Source of the DNA: Lapidilactobacillus luobeiensis
GTDB lineage: Bacteria; Bacillota; Bacilli; Lactobacillales; Lactobacillaceae
Reading direction: 5' to 3'
NCBI RefSeq assembly: GCF_024345205.1
Contig: NZ_BROC01000002.1
Coordinates: 114,406 to 178,405 of the forward strand
DNA length: 64,000 nt
Below are positions 1 through 9,339 of this stretch, in pieces. Position 1 is the stretch's first letter; every line of letters begins with the position of its first letter. A program made the translations under genes and the position numbers. The notes beneath the pieces were generated by a model. It had not been told where the DNA came from. It was given only the letters and a program-made list of their open reading frames with translations, and did not search any database.

Positions 1-1
1 G

Positions 2-340
2 GGCGCGTTAGTTGGTTTTCTTTTGTTCAATCACTTACCGGCACAGATCTTTATGGGTGATGTTGGTTCCTTGGCCTTAGGCGGCGGCTTGGCCGTGATC
101 TCGATCCTGTTACAGCGACCTTGGTCATTATTGCTGATCGGGCTAGTGTTCGTTTTGGAAACGGCCTCGGTGATCTTGCAAGTCGGTTCCTTTAAGCTAC
201 GCGGCAAACGGATCTTCAAGATGACCCCGATCCATCACCATTTTGAAATGAGTGGCTGGTCTGAGCGCAAGGTCGTTTTGGTGTTTTGGGCCGTCGGTTT
301 ATTAAGCGCCGGTGCTTATTTATTGTTTTTTGTTTTTTAA
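2..340 (+). CDS. mraY: Phospho-N-acetylmuramoyl-pentapeptide-transferase, C-terminal part
   Basis: The window opens inside this gene; the frame is open from base 2 and 112 codons remain. MraY transfers phospho-MurNAc-pentapeptide to undecaprenyl phosphate at the inner membrane face, making lipid I. The visible part carries the family motif [10 protein letters not shown] (usually GDTGSLALGG) near codon 20, the PIHHHFE motif, and three hydrophobic membrane segments, the last at the C terminus. Position directly upstream of murD and murG is the standard dcw order. The start lies outside the window. An internal ATG at 23 is not the true start. Confidence 0.95.
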   Translation, partial: GALVGFLLFNHLPAQIFMGDVGSLALGGGLAVISILLQRPWSLLLIGLVFVLETASVILQVGSFKLRGKRIFKMTPIHHHFEMSGWSERKVVLVFWAVGLLSAGAYLLFFVF

Positions 341-412
341 TACGGCAAAGTATGATTTGACCGTTTAGTTTTAGGTAATGATTGAGTTGGAATGAGAAGG
401 GTCTCGATTAAT

Positions 413-1798
413 ATGAAAGAAATCACCACGTATCAAAATAAGAAAATACTTGTTCTAGGTCTGGCCAAAAGCGGACTGCACGCCGCTTTATTGCTCCACA
501 AATTAGGCGCCTTCGTGACAGTGAACGATCGGCAACCTCTAGATGAAAGTCCCCATGCCCAACAGTTGGTCGAGGCTGGGATCCGGGTCATTTCTGGTTC
601 TCATCCGGTGGAACTTTTGGATGAGGATTTCAGCTTGATGGTCAAAAATCCCGGGATCCCTTATACGAACCCGATGGTCCAACGAGCTCAGGAATTACAT
701 TTGCCGATCATTACTGAGCCAGAACTAGCTTATGAGATCTTGTCAGGTGAATTGATCGGGATCACCGGTTCAAACGGGAAGACGACGACAACGACTTTGA
801 TCGAATTGATGTTGAATCAGGATCAGACGACAACGAAGGCTTTTGTCGCCGGTAATATTGGGATCCCCGCGACAGAAGTGGCCCAGAAGATCACACCTGA
901 TCAGACGATGGTTACAGAATTGTCCAGCTTTCAACTTTTAGGGATCACCTCGTTACGCCCACATATCGCTGTCTTGACTAATATTTACGAGGCCCATTTA
1001 GATTATCATGGCAATCGGCATAATTACGTGGAAGCTAAAATGAATCTGATCAAAAATCAGACTGCTACTGATTATTTTGTTGTCAATTGGGACAGTAATG
1101 AATGGCAACGACTTAGCCAACGGACCAAGGGACAAGTGGTTCCTTTCTCGCGGTTAGGTAAAAGCAAGGCCGGGAGCTATGTTCAAGATGGGCAGATCTA
1201 TTTCCGCGGGGAAGTGATCTGTCCAGTAGCGATCATCAAGATCCCGGGACAACACAATGTTGAAAACGCGTTAGCGGCGGTCGCAGTCGCTAAACTAAAA
1301 GGGGTCAGCAATCAGGCGATCCGAGAGGTGTTACGTACTTTCGCCGGCGTTAGACATCGGATCCAATTTGTTGAGGAATGGCAAGGTCGGCGTTTCTATA
1401 ATGATTCTAAGGCGACTAATATCGAAGCGACCACGGTGGCCTTACAAAGCTTTGACCAACCCTTGGTCTTGATCGCTGGCGGCCTGGATCGTGGTTTCAC
1501 CTTTGAAGCGTTAGCGCCATTGATGCGTCAGCATGTGCGGGCGTTGGTTCTTTATGGAAAAACGTCTGATTTGATGAAGGCCGCTGGTACGGCAGCGGGG
1601 ATCAAAGAGATCGTGCAAGTGTCTGATCTGGTCGCGGCCACTAAACAGGCTGTGGCGTTATCACGACCTAATGAAGTGGTTTTGTTATCGCCAGCAGCAG
1701 CTAGCTGGGATCAGTTCAAGACTTTTGAGCAACGCGGCGATCTTTTCATTAAGACTGTGACGCAACTTACCGGAAAAACAGAGGAGACAGAAGCATGA
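413..1798 (+). CDS. murD: UDP-N-acetylmuramoylalanine--D-glutamate ligase
   Basis: MurD adds D-glutamate to UDP-MurNAc-L-Ala in the cytoplasm, using ATP. The 461-residue product has the N-terminal nucleotide-binding fold (ILVLGLAKSG), the Mur-ligase ATP loop GSNGKTTT near residues 119-126, and the C-terminal ligase motif YNDSKATN, all expected for a full-length enzyme. I chose ATG 413 (MKEITTYQ) because family members begin just before this fold and GAGAAGGG lies 11 bases upstream. An in-frame ATG at 392 would add seven residues. Its stop overlaps the murG start by four bases (ATGA), implying translational coupling. Confidence 0.95.
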   Translation: MKEITTYQNKKILVLGLAKSGLHAALLLHKLGAFVTVNDRQPLDESPHAQQLVEAGIRVISGSHPVELLDEDFSLMVKNPGIPYTNPMVQRAQELHLPIITEPELAYEILSGELIGITGSNGKTTTTTLIELMLNQDQTTTKAFVAGNIGIPATEVAQKITPDQTMVTELSSFQLLGITSLRPHIAVLTNIYEAHLDYHGNRHNYVEAKMNLIKNQTATDYFVVNWDSNEWQRLSQRTKGQVVPFSRLGKSKAGSYVQDGQIYFRGEVICPVAIIKIPGQHNVENALAAVAVAKLKGVSNQAIREVLRTFAGVRHRIQFVEEWQGRRFYNDSKATNIEATTVALQSFDQPLVLIAGGLDRGFTFEALAPLMRQHVRALVLYGKTSDLMKAAGTAAGIKEIVQVSDLVAATKQAVALSRPNEVVLLSPAAASWDQFKTFEQRGDLFIKTVTQLTGKTEETEA

Positions 1799-2898
1799 GA
1801 TTAATGATTTCCGGTGGTGGCACTGGTGGACATATTTATCCAGCGCTGGCTTTGATCCAACGGCTTCAGGAACGACATTTGTTAGATGAAGTCCTTTATG
1901 TTGGCACCGCCAATGGTCTAGAAGCCAGCATCGTGACGAAAGCGGGGATCCCTTTTGAAACGATCGAGATCCAAGGCTTTCGGCGCAAATTGACTTTAGA
2001 TAATTTTCAGACGATCACGAAGTTTCGGCGCAGCTTAAGTCGCGCGAAAGCATTGATCAAGGAGTTTCAACCAGATATCGTTGTCGGGACCGGCGGCTAT
2101 GTTTGCGCGCCGGTGGTTTATGTGGCCAGTCGCATGCATATCCCGACTGTGATCCATGAACAAAATTCGATTGCAGGTTTATCCAATAAATTCTTAGGTC
2201 ATTATGTCGATCGAATCGCCTATGTTTTCCCAGAAGCGGCCCATCAGTTCTCTGAGAAAAAGAAATTGGTCAAAACAGGCAATCCACGCGCTCAGGCAGT
2301 CGCCAACTTACAGCCGCAGGGACTATTAGCCGGATTAGGCTTGCGGACGGATCTGCAGACCTTGTTGATCGTTGGCGGCAGTCGCGGCGCGGAACCTTTG
2401 AATAAGGCTGCTGTGGCGGCGATCCCGGAGTTCTCGGAAAAATCATATCAACTCCTTTTTGTGACAGGGCGTGCGCTTTTCAATGACGTCAACGATCAAG
2501 TGGGACCCTTGACTGAAAAAACCAATATCAAGATCGTACCTTACTTGGACAATTTGAGTGATATCTTACCGGAGATCTCGGTTTTATGTGGGCGAAGTGG
2601 CGCGACGACGTTAGCTGAAGTCACCGCTTTAGGGATCCCTTCGATCTTAGTACCTAGTCCCTATGTCACGCATGATCATCAAAATCATAATGCCAGCTAT
2701 CTTGTTGACCAGCAGGCGGCGTTATTATTGCCCGAGGTCGAATTGAATGGTCGCTCTTTGGTCGCCACGGCCGACCATATTTTATTGGATTCGGAAGAGT
2801 GGCAACAAATGCATCAAGCTGCGTTAAGAATGGCGACGCCAGATGCGGCGGATCGTTTGATCGAGGTCATGCTAGATCTGATCAGCGCCAAACGCTGA
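1795..2898 (+). CDS. murG: Undecaprenyldiphospho-muramoylpentapeptide beta-N-acetylglucosaminyltransferase
   Basis: MurG adds GlcNAc from UDP-GlcNAc to lipid I, giving lipid II at the cytoplasmic membrane face. The 367-residue product starts with the glycine-rich GGTGGHIYPALA loop, has HEQNS near residue 123 in the N domain, and a C-domain GGSRGAEPLN loop and GRSGATTLAE donor-binding segment, all typical of GT28 enzymes. It overlaps murD by four bases and precedes divIB, as in other Lactobacillales dcw clusters. Length is normal and no motif is missing. Confidence 0.96.
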   Translation: MRLMISGGGTGGHIYPALALIQRLQERHLLDEVLYVGTANGLEASIVTKAGIPFETIEIQGFRRKLTLDNFQTITKFRRSLSRAKALIKEFQPDIVVGTGGYVCAPVVYVASRMHIPTVIHEQNSIAGLSNKFLGHYVDRIAYVFPEAAHQFSEKKKLVKTGNPRAQAVANLQPQGLLAGLGLRTDLQTLLIVGGSRGAEPLNKAAVAAIPEFSEKSYQLLFVTGRALFNDVNDQVGPLTEKTNIKIVPYLDNLSDILPEISVLCGRSGATTLAEVTALGIPSILVPSPYVTHDHQNHNASYLVDQQAALLLPEVELNGRSLVATADHILLDSEEWQQMHQAALRMATPDAADRLIEVMLDLISAKR

Positions 2899-2948
2899 TT
2901 CGATCATAAGTAAGTCAAATTGATGATCAACTCAAGCAAATTAAGGAG

Positions 2949-3803
2949 GTGGGGGCCATCGCTTCAAACAATGGAAAATCAGGGATCGCACAGACGGACC
3001 CCAACTCTGCAATCAAGACTTGGGAGGATTTCAAAACCAAGACCGCCCAGCGGCAGAAAAAAAAGCGGCCCCGGCCGGTCACGAAAAAATTACCGCAATA
3101 TCACCGTCACCAAACCTTGAGAATCGCCTGGCGCTTATTGCTGATTTTCTTGATTTTTGGGACTGGTTTGGTTGGTTTAGGTTATTATATTTCACCTTAT
3201 GCGCGGATCGCGACCGTCTCAGTGAAGGGTGTGGAGATCACCGCCGCCCAAGATGTGATCGATGCCAGTCAGTTGAATACTGAGAGCAATGTGTTGCTGA
3301 CCGTTGCCACGCGGCGCAAGCTGGAACAACGGTTGAAACAAGAATTGCCAGCTTTGCGATCAGTGACGGTGATTTTGACCAATTGGAATAAAATCGAGCT
3401 TCGCGTCAAAGAGGAGCCGACGGTTGGTTTTTTTGCCAAGAAGGATGGCTATCAACGCATCTTCGCCAACGGGAAATTAGATTCGCAGCTAATGAATAAA
3501 CCAATCGGCAATTTTCCGGTTTATGCCGGATTTACACCAGGGACAGCCTTGAACAATGTCATTCAACTTTATGCGCAGATCCCAGATCAGATCCAAAATG
3601 CGATCTCAGAGATCAAATCTGACCCTAGCCAGGCCAATCCTTATCGGATCCATTTATATATGAATGATGGTAATGAAGTGATCGCCGATTCACGTACGGT
3701 GATCAAACGGCTGAAGTATTATGGTAATATCGTCAGTCAAACGACACAAAAGGGGATTGTCGATCTAGAAGTCGGCGCTTTTTTTACCCCTTTCAGTAAA
3801 TAG
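2949..3803 (+). CDS. divIB: Cell division protein DivIB (FtsQ)
   Basis: This bitopic membrane protein belongs to the DivIB-DivIC-FtsL septal complex. The 284-residue product has a basic cytoplasmic tail, one transmembrane helix at about residues 60-81, and an extracellular POTRA region beginning IATVSVKGV, followed by the beta domain. The start is unclear. The only standard start codon in frame, GTG 2949, overlaps the strong AAGGAGG (2943-2949), which would normally serve a codon near 2955-2958; the in-frame codon there is ATC 2958. The family call is secure from topology, domain order and its place between murG and ftsA. Confidence 0.88.
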   Translation: MGAIASNNGKSGIAQTDPNSAIKTWEDFKTKTAQRQKKKRPRPVTKKLPQYHRHQTLRIAWRLLLIFLIFGTGLVGLGYYISPYARIATVSVKGVEITAAQDVIDASQLNTESNVLLTVATRRKLEQRLKQELPALRSVTVILTNWNKIELRVKEEPTVGFFAKKDGYQRIFANGKLDSQLMNKPIGNFPVYAGFTPGTALNNVIQLYAQIPDQIQNAISEIKSDPSQANPYRIHLYMNDGNEVIADSRTVIKRLKYYGNIVSQTTQKGIVDLEVGAFFTPFSK

Positions 3804-3816
3804 GTGAGTGCGACTG

Positions 3817-3954
3817 GTGACTAAAACCGATCGCTTTAGTGATCTGACCATTATCACGGCAGAAATGGCTGGCGAGATGCCACTATTTTCTCATCTTTCT
3901 GGTGGTGAAAGGCGAATTTATTTCTCGAGCGGTCGTGCGCTTGCTAAAAGTTGA
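3817..3954 (+). CDS. Possible small ORF between divIB and ftsA
   Basis: A 45-codon open frame (GTG start, TGA stop) lies in the 271-bp gap between divIB and ftsA. AGGTGAG at 3802-3808 is about ten bases upstream of the GTG. The predicted peptide begins MTKTDRFSDLTII and ends SGRALAKS; it has no membrane segment and no recognisable motif. I know of no family at this position. It may be chance, since a 45-codon open frame is not rare at this base composition. Nothing else in the gap is convincing as a gene. Confidence 0.25.
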   Translation: MTKTDRFSDLTIITAEMAGEMPLFSHLSGGERRIYFSSGRALAKS

Positions 3955-4074
3955 AAGTTCTTTGTTCTGGCAAGGAAAATCAGTTTATTAACTAGGGCTT
4001 GATGTGGTAAACTTTAAGGAGTACTAGTATTTTTTGAATAATAAATAAATGTGAAATCGAGGAGGCTTTATTGG

Positions 4075-5409
4075 ATGGATAAAGCTCAAGTATATGTGGG
4101 CCTCGATATTGGGACAACTGCAATTCGGGTGATCGTTGGCGAGGCTGTCAACGGACAATTGAATGTTATCGGCGTTGGTAGCGAACGGTCACAGGGTCTA
4201 AAAGACGGTGTGATCGTGGATATCGATAAAGTCGTGACCGCAACGCGAACCGCAGTCCAACAGGCTCAGACCAAGTCTAATTTAAAGTTTGATCAAGTTG
4301 TTGTTGGTGTGCCCGCAAAGGATCTGATGATCGAACCGGCGCATGGGATGATCATTGTTGCGGAGCAGCCTAAAGAAGTCAGCGAGATCGAAGTTTTTAA
4401 CGTTGCCACAGCGACCTTATCACGCAATGTTCCCGCAGAACGAGAAGTCGTGGCGATCACGCCGGAACAGTTCATTGTGGATGGTCAAGGCGGGGTGACT
4501 GATCCGCGCGGGATGTCGGCGACGCGAATCGAGTTGGAAGCACTGGTTTATTCAGTCCCACGGATCGTCGTCAATAATATCCGTAAGGTATTAGAAAAAG
4601 TCGGATTGCGGCTCAAACATTTTGTGCTCAATCCATTAGCTTTGGCTCAATTGGCGCTGAATGATGGTGAGCAAGATTTCGGTACAGTCCTGATCGACAT
4701 GGGTGGTGCTCAGTCAACGGCTTATGTGATCCATGATCATCAACTGAAGTATGTTGCGGTGGATGATGAGGGTGGACTCAATCTGACCAAAGACGTGTCG
4801 ATCGTTTTGAATACGTCTGTTGATAATGCCGAAAAGATCAAACGAGATTATGGTGTGGCGGATCCTGACCAAACAACGGCTAATGAGAAGTTTCCAGTTG
4901 AAGTAGTCGGCAAAGATGAACCGGTCTTAGTCGAAGAGACCTATCTGGCAGAGATCCTTGAGGCGCGCTTTGAACAGATCTTTGAACGGTTGGACCATGA
5001 CTTAGCCAAGGTCGGCGCTTTGGAACTGCCTGGCGGAGTCGTTTTGACCGGTGGCGTCGCCGAGACCGTGGCGTTGGTTCCTTTGGTAGAACGGTTATTG
5101 AACGTTTCGGTCCGACTTTATTCACCTCAAGAAATGGGGTTACGTAACGCCGGCTTCGCGACCGGGTTAGGCCTGATCGCCTATGCAACAGGGTTGAGTG
5201 AGATCGAACTATTGGTGACTAGTGTCATCAATCACGGCGCTTTGGATGCCACGATGAGTGCGAACTTACCGGAAGAACCGCTTGCTGCCCCAACTCAAAA
5301 ACGAAAAACAGCGCAACCGTCAGCAACGCAGGCGGAACCTGAGGAGCATCAGGAAAAGAAACATAAACGCGGTGGGCTACGTAGTTTTATCCGCAATTTC
5401 TTTGATTGA
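4075..5409 (+). CDS. ftsA: Cell division protein FtsA
   Basis: FtsA is the actin-like ATPase that tethers FtsZ filaments to the membrane. The 444-residue protein has phosphate-1 motif VGLDIGTTAIRV at its N terminus, the SHS2/1C domain after about residue 80, phosphate-2 (VLIDMGGAQS), and the nucleotide-binding GGVVLTGGVA segment. It ends in an amphipathic GGLRSFIRNFF membrane-targeting helix after a charged linker. I placed the start at ATG 4075, nine bases after AGGAGG (4060-4065); a GTG at 4051 would put the ribosome site inside the gene. ftsZ follows 86 bases later. Confidence 0.96.
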   Translation: MDKAQVYVGLDIGTTAIRVIVGEAVNGQLNVIGVGSERSQGLKDGVIVDIDKVVTATRTAVQQAQTKSNLKFDQVVVGVPAKDLMIEPAHGMIIVAEQPKEVSEIEVFNVATATLSRNVPAEREVVAITPEQFIVDGQGGVTDPRGMSATRIELEALVYSVPRIVVNNIRKVLEKVGLRLKHFVLNPLALAQLALNDGEQDFGTVLIDMGGAQSTAYVIHDHQLKYVAVDDEGGLNLTKDVSIVLNTSVDNAEKIKRDYGVADPDQTTANEKFPVEVVGKDEPVLVEETYLAEILEARFEQIFERLDHDLAKVGALELPGGVVLTGGVAETVALVPLVERLLNVSVRLYSPQEMGLRNAGFATGLGLIAYATGLSEIELLVTSVINHGALDATMSANLPEEPLAAPTQKRKTAQPSATQAEPEEHQEKKHKRGGLRSFIRNFFD

Positions 5410-5495
5410 GCCGATCAAGGCCTGATCTGTAAGTGAGTTACGCGTCACGCGATTAAGAAGATTAAGATGAGATAGGAAACTTAGGAGGAAAACGT

Positions 5496-6737
5496 ATGGA
5501 TTTTGCAATGGATCCCCAACAAAGTACAGGACCAGTAATTAAGGTCATTGGTGTCGGCGGTGCTGGTGGGAACGCCCTTGACCGCATGATCGAAGAAAGT
5601 ATCAAAGGTGTGCAATTTATTGCTGCCAATACCGATCTGCAAGTTTTGACGAAATCAAAAGCGGATATCAAAATCCAGATCGGGCCTAAATTGACTCGGG
5701 GTCTTGGTGCTGGCTCAACTCCTGAGGTTGGCGAGAAAGCGGCTGAAGAAAGTGAAGAAGTCCTGACTGAAGCCTTAAAAGGTTCAGATATGGTCTTTGT
5801 AACTTGCGGTATGGGTGGCGGTACTGGTACCGGCGCGGCGCCAGTGATCGCGCGGATCGCCAAAGACCTCGGCGCCTTGACCGTTGGTGTCGTTACGCGG
5901 CCCTTCACATTTGAAGGACCAGATCGAAGCCGTTTTGCCGCTGAAGGCATTGCTGAACTGAAGCAGCATGTGGACACCTTGGTGATCATTTCGAACAACC
6001 GCCTATTGGAGATCATTGATAAGAAAACGCCATTGAATGAAGCCTTCCATGAAGCTGATAATGTTTTACGTCAAGGGGTCCAAGGCATCTCTGATTTGAT
6101 CACAGCCCCAGGGATCGTCAACTTGGACTTCGCTGATGTGACCAATGTCATGAAAAACCAAGGTTCAGCCTTGATGGGAGTTGGGTCTGCCAATGGTGAA
6201 AATCGGATCGCCGAGGCTACGAAGAAGGCGATTTCTTCACCGCTTCTGGAAGTATCGATCCAAGGAGCTAAGAAGGTTTTGCTGAACATCACTGGCGGTC
6301 CCGACTTATCCTTGTATGAAATGGAAGCGGCCGCAGGGATCGTTTCTGACGCGGCGTCCTCCGATGTTAATATTCTTTGGGGGACCGCGATCGATGAAAG
6401 CTTGGGCGATGAGGTCCGGGTAACAGTGATCGCAACCGGGATCGAAGAATTGGATGGCAAGCGGCGGCGTCCGCAAGCGCCAGTTAACCATCAACAAACC
6501 AACAATGCGGCAGCTCCAGCCAATCATAGCGATAACCAACAGCAAGATGGCAAATTTGGTGGGGATTGGAATATTTTGAATACCAACGTCAGCAAGCGTG
6601 AAGATGTCGATCAGCAGTTTGCTGATATTGAAAAGCAAGACTTTGATGTTTATCAAACCCGTCAAAACTCGGGTCAAAGTGAGAAAAAGGACGAAGATAA
6701 CGATGTGCCGCCGTTCTTTAAACGTCGGCGTCAATAA
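5496..6737 (+). CDS. ftsZ: Cell division protein FtsZ
   Basis: FtsZ is the tubulin-like GTPase that forms the division ring. The 413-residue protein has the GTP-binding loop GVGGAGGNA near residue 19, the tubulin signature GGGTGTG at 107-113, and the T7-loop region. A Gln/Asn-rich disordered linker begins after about residue 320. It ends in [11 protein letters not shown], the conserved tail that contacts FtsA and SepF. AGGAGG lies just upstream of ATG 5496. ylmD and ylmE, which separate ftsZ from sepF in Bacillus, are absent here. Confidence 0.98.
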   Translation: MDFAMDPQQSTGPVIKVIGVGGAGGNALDRMIEESIKGVQFIAANTDLQVLTKSKADIKIQIGPKLTRGLGAGSTPEVGEKAAEESEEVLTEALKGSDMVFVTCGMGGGTGTGAAPVIARIAKDLGALTVGVVTRPFTFEGPDRSRFAAEGIAELKQHVDTLVIISNNRLLEIIDKKTPLNEAFHEADNVLRQGVQGISDLITAPGIVNLDFADVTNVMKNQGSALMGVGSANGENRIAEATKKAISSPLLEVSIQGAKKVLLNITGGPDLSLYEMEAAAGIVSDAASSDVNILWGTAIDESLGDEVRVTVIATGIEELDGKRRRPQAPVNHQQTNNAAAPANHSDNQQQDGKFGGDWNILNTNVSKREDVDQQFADIEKQDFDVYQTRQNSGQSEKKDEDNDVPPFFKRRRQ

Positions 6738-6757
6738 GCAAAATGAGGTGAAGTATC

Positions 6758-7216
6758 ATGGCATTTGAGAAACTCAGTCGCTTCTTCGGGATCACAGATG
6801 ATGATGATTATGCAAACGAAGGTGACTATGATGAGACAGATTACGAAAAAAAAATGGAACAGGCCGTACCCGATTTCAAACCTAGTGGCGTGCCTGCAGG
6901 TCGTAACGCCAAGGTGGTCCCGATGAATCAAGCAGGACGCAATCTAGATCGTAAAATCGTGATTTTTGAGCCCCGGATCTACGCTGATGCCAAAGAGATC
7001 GCGACTAATCTACTGGAAAATCAGGCCGTGATCGTCAACTTTAGTCAGCTCGAGGATAGCCAGGCCCGCCGGATCGTTGATTTTCTGACTGGCACGGTTT
7101 TTGCCATGAAAGGCGAGATCCAAAGGGTCGGCGAACAGATTTTCCTGTGTACACCACCTAAGTTTGAGATCGAAGGCGCCATTACTGATACACTTAAAAA
7201 CGAACAAGGACTCTGA
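6758..7216 (+). CDS. sepF: Cell division protein SepF
   Basis: SepF (YlmF) is a membrane-binding protein that polymerises into rings, binds the FtsZ tail and partly overlaps FtsA in function. The 152-residue product has an N-terminal amphipathic region (MAFEKLSRFFGI) for membrane binding, an acidic linker with DDDD, and the SepF core from about residue 60 (VIFEPRIYADAKEIA) to VGEQIFLCTP. It lies 20 bases after ftsZ and four bases before yggT, so it is co-transcribed with them. Confidence 0.95.
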   Translation: MAFEKLSRFFGITDDDDYANEGDYDETDYEKKMEQAVPDFKPSGVPAGRNAKVVPMNQAGRNLDRKIVIFEPRIYADAKEIATNLLENQAVIVNFSQLEDSQARRIVDFLTGTVFAMKGEIQRVGEQIFLCTPPKFEIEGAITDTLKNEQGL

Positions 7217-7220
7217 TTGA

Positions 7221-7505
7221 ATGACGACTTTTATTATTGGATTATTTAGACTGATCGAGATTCTCCTGAGTGTTTATAGTGCTGGTATTGTGATCTACGC
7301 GCTGATGTCATGGGTCCCCAACGCGCGTGGTTCGCGTTTCGGCCAAATTTTGGCTCGGTTGGTCGGTCCTTTATTTGAGGCGATCGAACGTATCTTACCC
7401 TCGATTTTTGGTTTGAGCTTTTCGCCGATCATCGCGCTTTTGATCGTGACTGGGGTACAATGGGCGTTCGGCCAATTAGAAATGTTGCTTTTAGGCTTGT
7501 TTTAG
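7221..7505 (+). CDS. ylmG: YggT/YlmG family membrane protein
   Basis: A 94-residue membrane protein with two hydrophobic segments, about residues 3-28 and 66-92, and the family motif SWVPNARGS between them. YggT proteins are conserved next to sepF in Firmicutes, and a link to division or envelope maintenance is inferred from that position; no biochemical role is established. ATG 7221 follows the sepF stop by four bases and the gene is translationally close-coupled. Confidence 0.9.
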   Translation: MTTFIIGLFRLIEILLSVYSAGIVIYALMSWVPNARGSRFGQILARLVGPLFEAIERILPSIFGLSFSPIIALLIVTGVQWAFGQLEMLLLGLF

Positions 7506-7564
7506 CAGGGATCATTGCTCTTCCTTGATCAGGATCAGGAATCACTAATAAGGAGGTGTTGGCC

Positions 7565-8371
7565 ATGGATAGTGCCGTTTTTCAACATTTTAGACCAGAA
7601 GAGCGTCCATTTATCGAGCGGATCGGCGAATGGCAGAATCAGGCGTTGGATGAGTATCGACCTATTCTCACCAATTTCCTCGATCCGCGTCAGATGTTCC
7701 TGATCGAAACGGTGATCGGGAAGCTTGATGAAAGTTTTCGCTATTGGCAGGCGGGCGGCTATAATCAGGCCGAGCGTAAACGCGTTATTTTTGCACCAGG
7801 ATATTATCAACCGCAAAATGAGGATTACCAGATCCGATTGTTTGAGATCAAATACCCGGTGAAGTTTGCGGAGTTATCACATGGTAAGATCCTAGGGACG
7901 TTGATCAATTCTGGGATCGATCGTAGTCAGTTTGGCGATATCATCACAGATGGTGAGCGTTGGCAATTTTTTGGTGTGGCAAGCATGGCTGATTTCTTTA
8001 CGGAACAGATCACGAAGATCGGATCGATCAATGTCCGGGTCCTGCCTTTGACCAGTATTGAAACGTTGGTCCCGGCCAATGATTGGGTCGCAGAGTCATT
8101 AGTGGTCAGTTCGATGCGTCTAGATACGATCGTTGCAGATACATTCAATATCTCTCGACAACGAGCTAAGAATTTGATCGAAGCGCAGCAGGTCCAAGTC
8201 AATTGGACGATCGTTGGTCAACCTGATTTTCAAGTTGATCTGTTAGATATGTTGAGTGTTCGTAAGTTTGGTCGAGTTCAGGTGAAAAATGTTCTTGGTC
8301 AAACGCGCAAAGCGCATTATAAATTGGAAATCGGTACCTTGCGTCGTCATCCCTTGAAGGGGCAAGGATAA
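7565..8371 (+). CDS. ylmH: S4-domain RNA-binding protein YlmH
   Basis: A 268-residue protein of the YlmH family, found between yggT and divIVA in Gram-positive division clusters. The C-terminal third contains an S4 RNA-binding domain (SMRLDTIVADTFNISRQR onward, about residues 178-240). Relatives in Bacillus have been linked to ribosome quality control; here that is only inferred from family. I chose ATG 7565, eight bases after AGGAGG (7551-7556); the GTG at 7556 overlaps the ribosome site. Confidence 0.9.
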   Translation: MDSAVFQHFRPEERPFIERIGEWQNQALDEYRPILTNFLDPRQMFLIETVIGKLDESFRYWQAGGYNQAERKRVIFAPGYYQPQNEDYQIRLFEIKYPVKFAELSHGKILGTLINSGIDRSQFGDIITDGERWQFFGVASMADFFTEQITKIGSINVRVLPLTSIETLVPANDWVAESLVVSSMRLDTIVADTFNISRQRAKNLIEAQQVQVNWTIVGQPDFQVDLLDMLSVRKFGRVQVKNVLGQTRKAHYKLEIGTLRRHPLKGQG

Positions 8372-8383
8372 GGAGGAATTTTC

Positions 8384-9319
8384 ATGGCATTGAAACCAGA
8401 TGATATTCGAAATAAGGATTTTGAAACCAAATTTCGTGGCCTCGATCCTGAGCAAGTCAAACCTTTCTTGGCCCAGATCGCCACAGAATTGGGAGCTTTG
8501 CAAGAACAGAACCAGCAATTGACCCAATCATTGAAAGAAAGCCAAGAAAGAGTCAGCTACTTTACTGACTTGAAAGATGCTTTGAATCAATCGATCATCG
8601 TGGCCCAGAATGCGGCGGATCGGGTCAAGAACAACGCGCAACATGAGGCGGATATGATCAAGACTGACGCTGAGAAGCAGTCCAAGCAAATGCTGACCGA
8701 AGCGACCGAACGTTCCAATCAGATCTTACAAGATGCTTCGGAACGGGCTCGTCATTTGACGATCGAAACCGATGATTTGAAGAAAGACACGCGGGTCTTC
8801 CATCAACGCTTGCAAGTTCTGCTGGAGTCCCAATTAGCAATGATCAAGACCCCAGAATGGCAAGCTTTATTAGGTAAAAGCACGGAAAGTAGTAATCGGG
8901 TCGGGGCGTTATTAGACCAGCCGATCGATCGTGACCATCATGCCCTTAAACCAGTAACGCCTCCGGATCGGACTGAACCAACTGGAACAACGGCTGGCGG
9001 ATCAGTGGATGCGGAGTCAGCAGAGCAACCTGCTGATCCTACTACTGGGTCGACTGATCCTGATCCTGCACCAGAGACAACGCCAAGCAACCGTCCTGTT
9101 GATCCGGCCGCAGAATTTGCTGAGAAATCACAACCAGAAGCAATCGTTCCAGAGATGCCAGATGTACCAGAAACAGCGACGGATACACCAGTTTTTCATT
9201 ACCGCAACCATGGCAACCAAGGTACTGGTGATTCCGAAACAACGGCGACTGGTGATCAGATCCCAGATAACCAAAATTATGGTGGCGTAACGATTGTTTT
9301 TCCTGATGAAAACGAGTAA
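8384..9319 (+). CDS. divIVA: Cell division initiation protein DivIVA
   Basis: DivIVA is a coiled-coil scaffold that recognises curved membrane at poles and septa. The 311-residue product has the family N-terminal segment (LKPDDIRNKDF, then GLDPEQVKPFL), a coiled coil to about residue 160, and an unusually long acidic, Pro/Thr/Asp-rich tail from about 190 to the end that looks disordered. The core is conserved; the tail is not recognisable. AAGGAGG precedes ATG 8384. It is the last gene of the division run before the ileS T-box. Confidence 0.93.
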   Translation: MALKPDDIRNKDFETKFRGLDPEQVKPFLAQIATELGALQEQNQQLTQSLKESQERVSYFTDLKDALNQSIIVAQNAADRVKNNAQHEADMIKTDAEKQSKQMLTEATERSNQILQDASERARHLTIETDDLKKDTRVFHQRLQVLLESQLAMIKTPEWQALLGKSTESSNRVGALLDQPIDRDHHALKPVTPPDRTEPTGTTAGGSVDAESAEQPADPTTGSTDPDPAPETTPSNRPVDPAAEFAEKSQPEAIVPEMPDVPETATDTPVFHYRNHGNQGTGDSETTATGDQIPDNQNYGGVTIVFPDENE

Positions 9320-9339
9320 GATATAGCTATTATGTGAAA

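Noticed and set aside
2920..3120. Alternative frame at the divIB start
   Set aside because: The product is Arg/Pro/Ser-rich with no hydrophobic segment, and the divIB frame has the right domain order.
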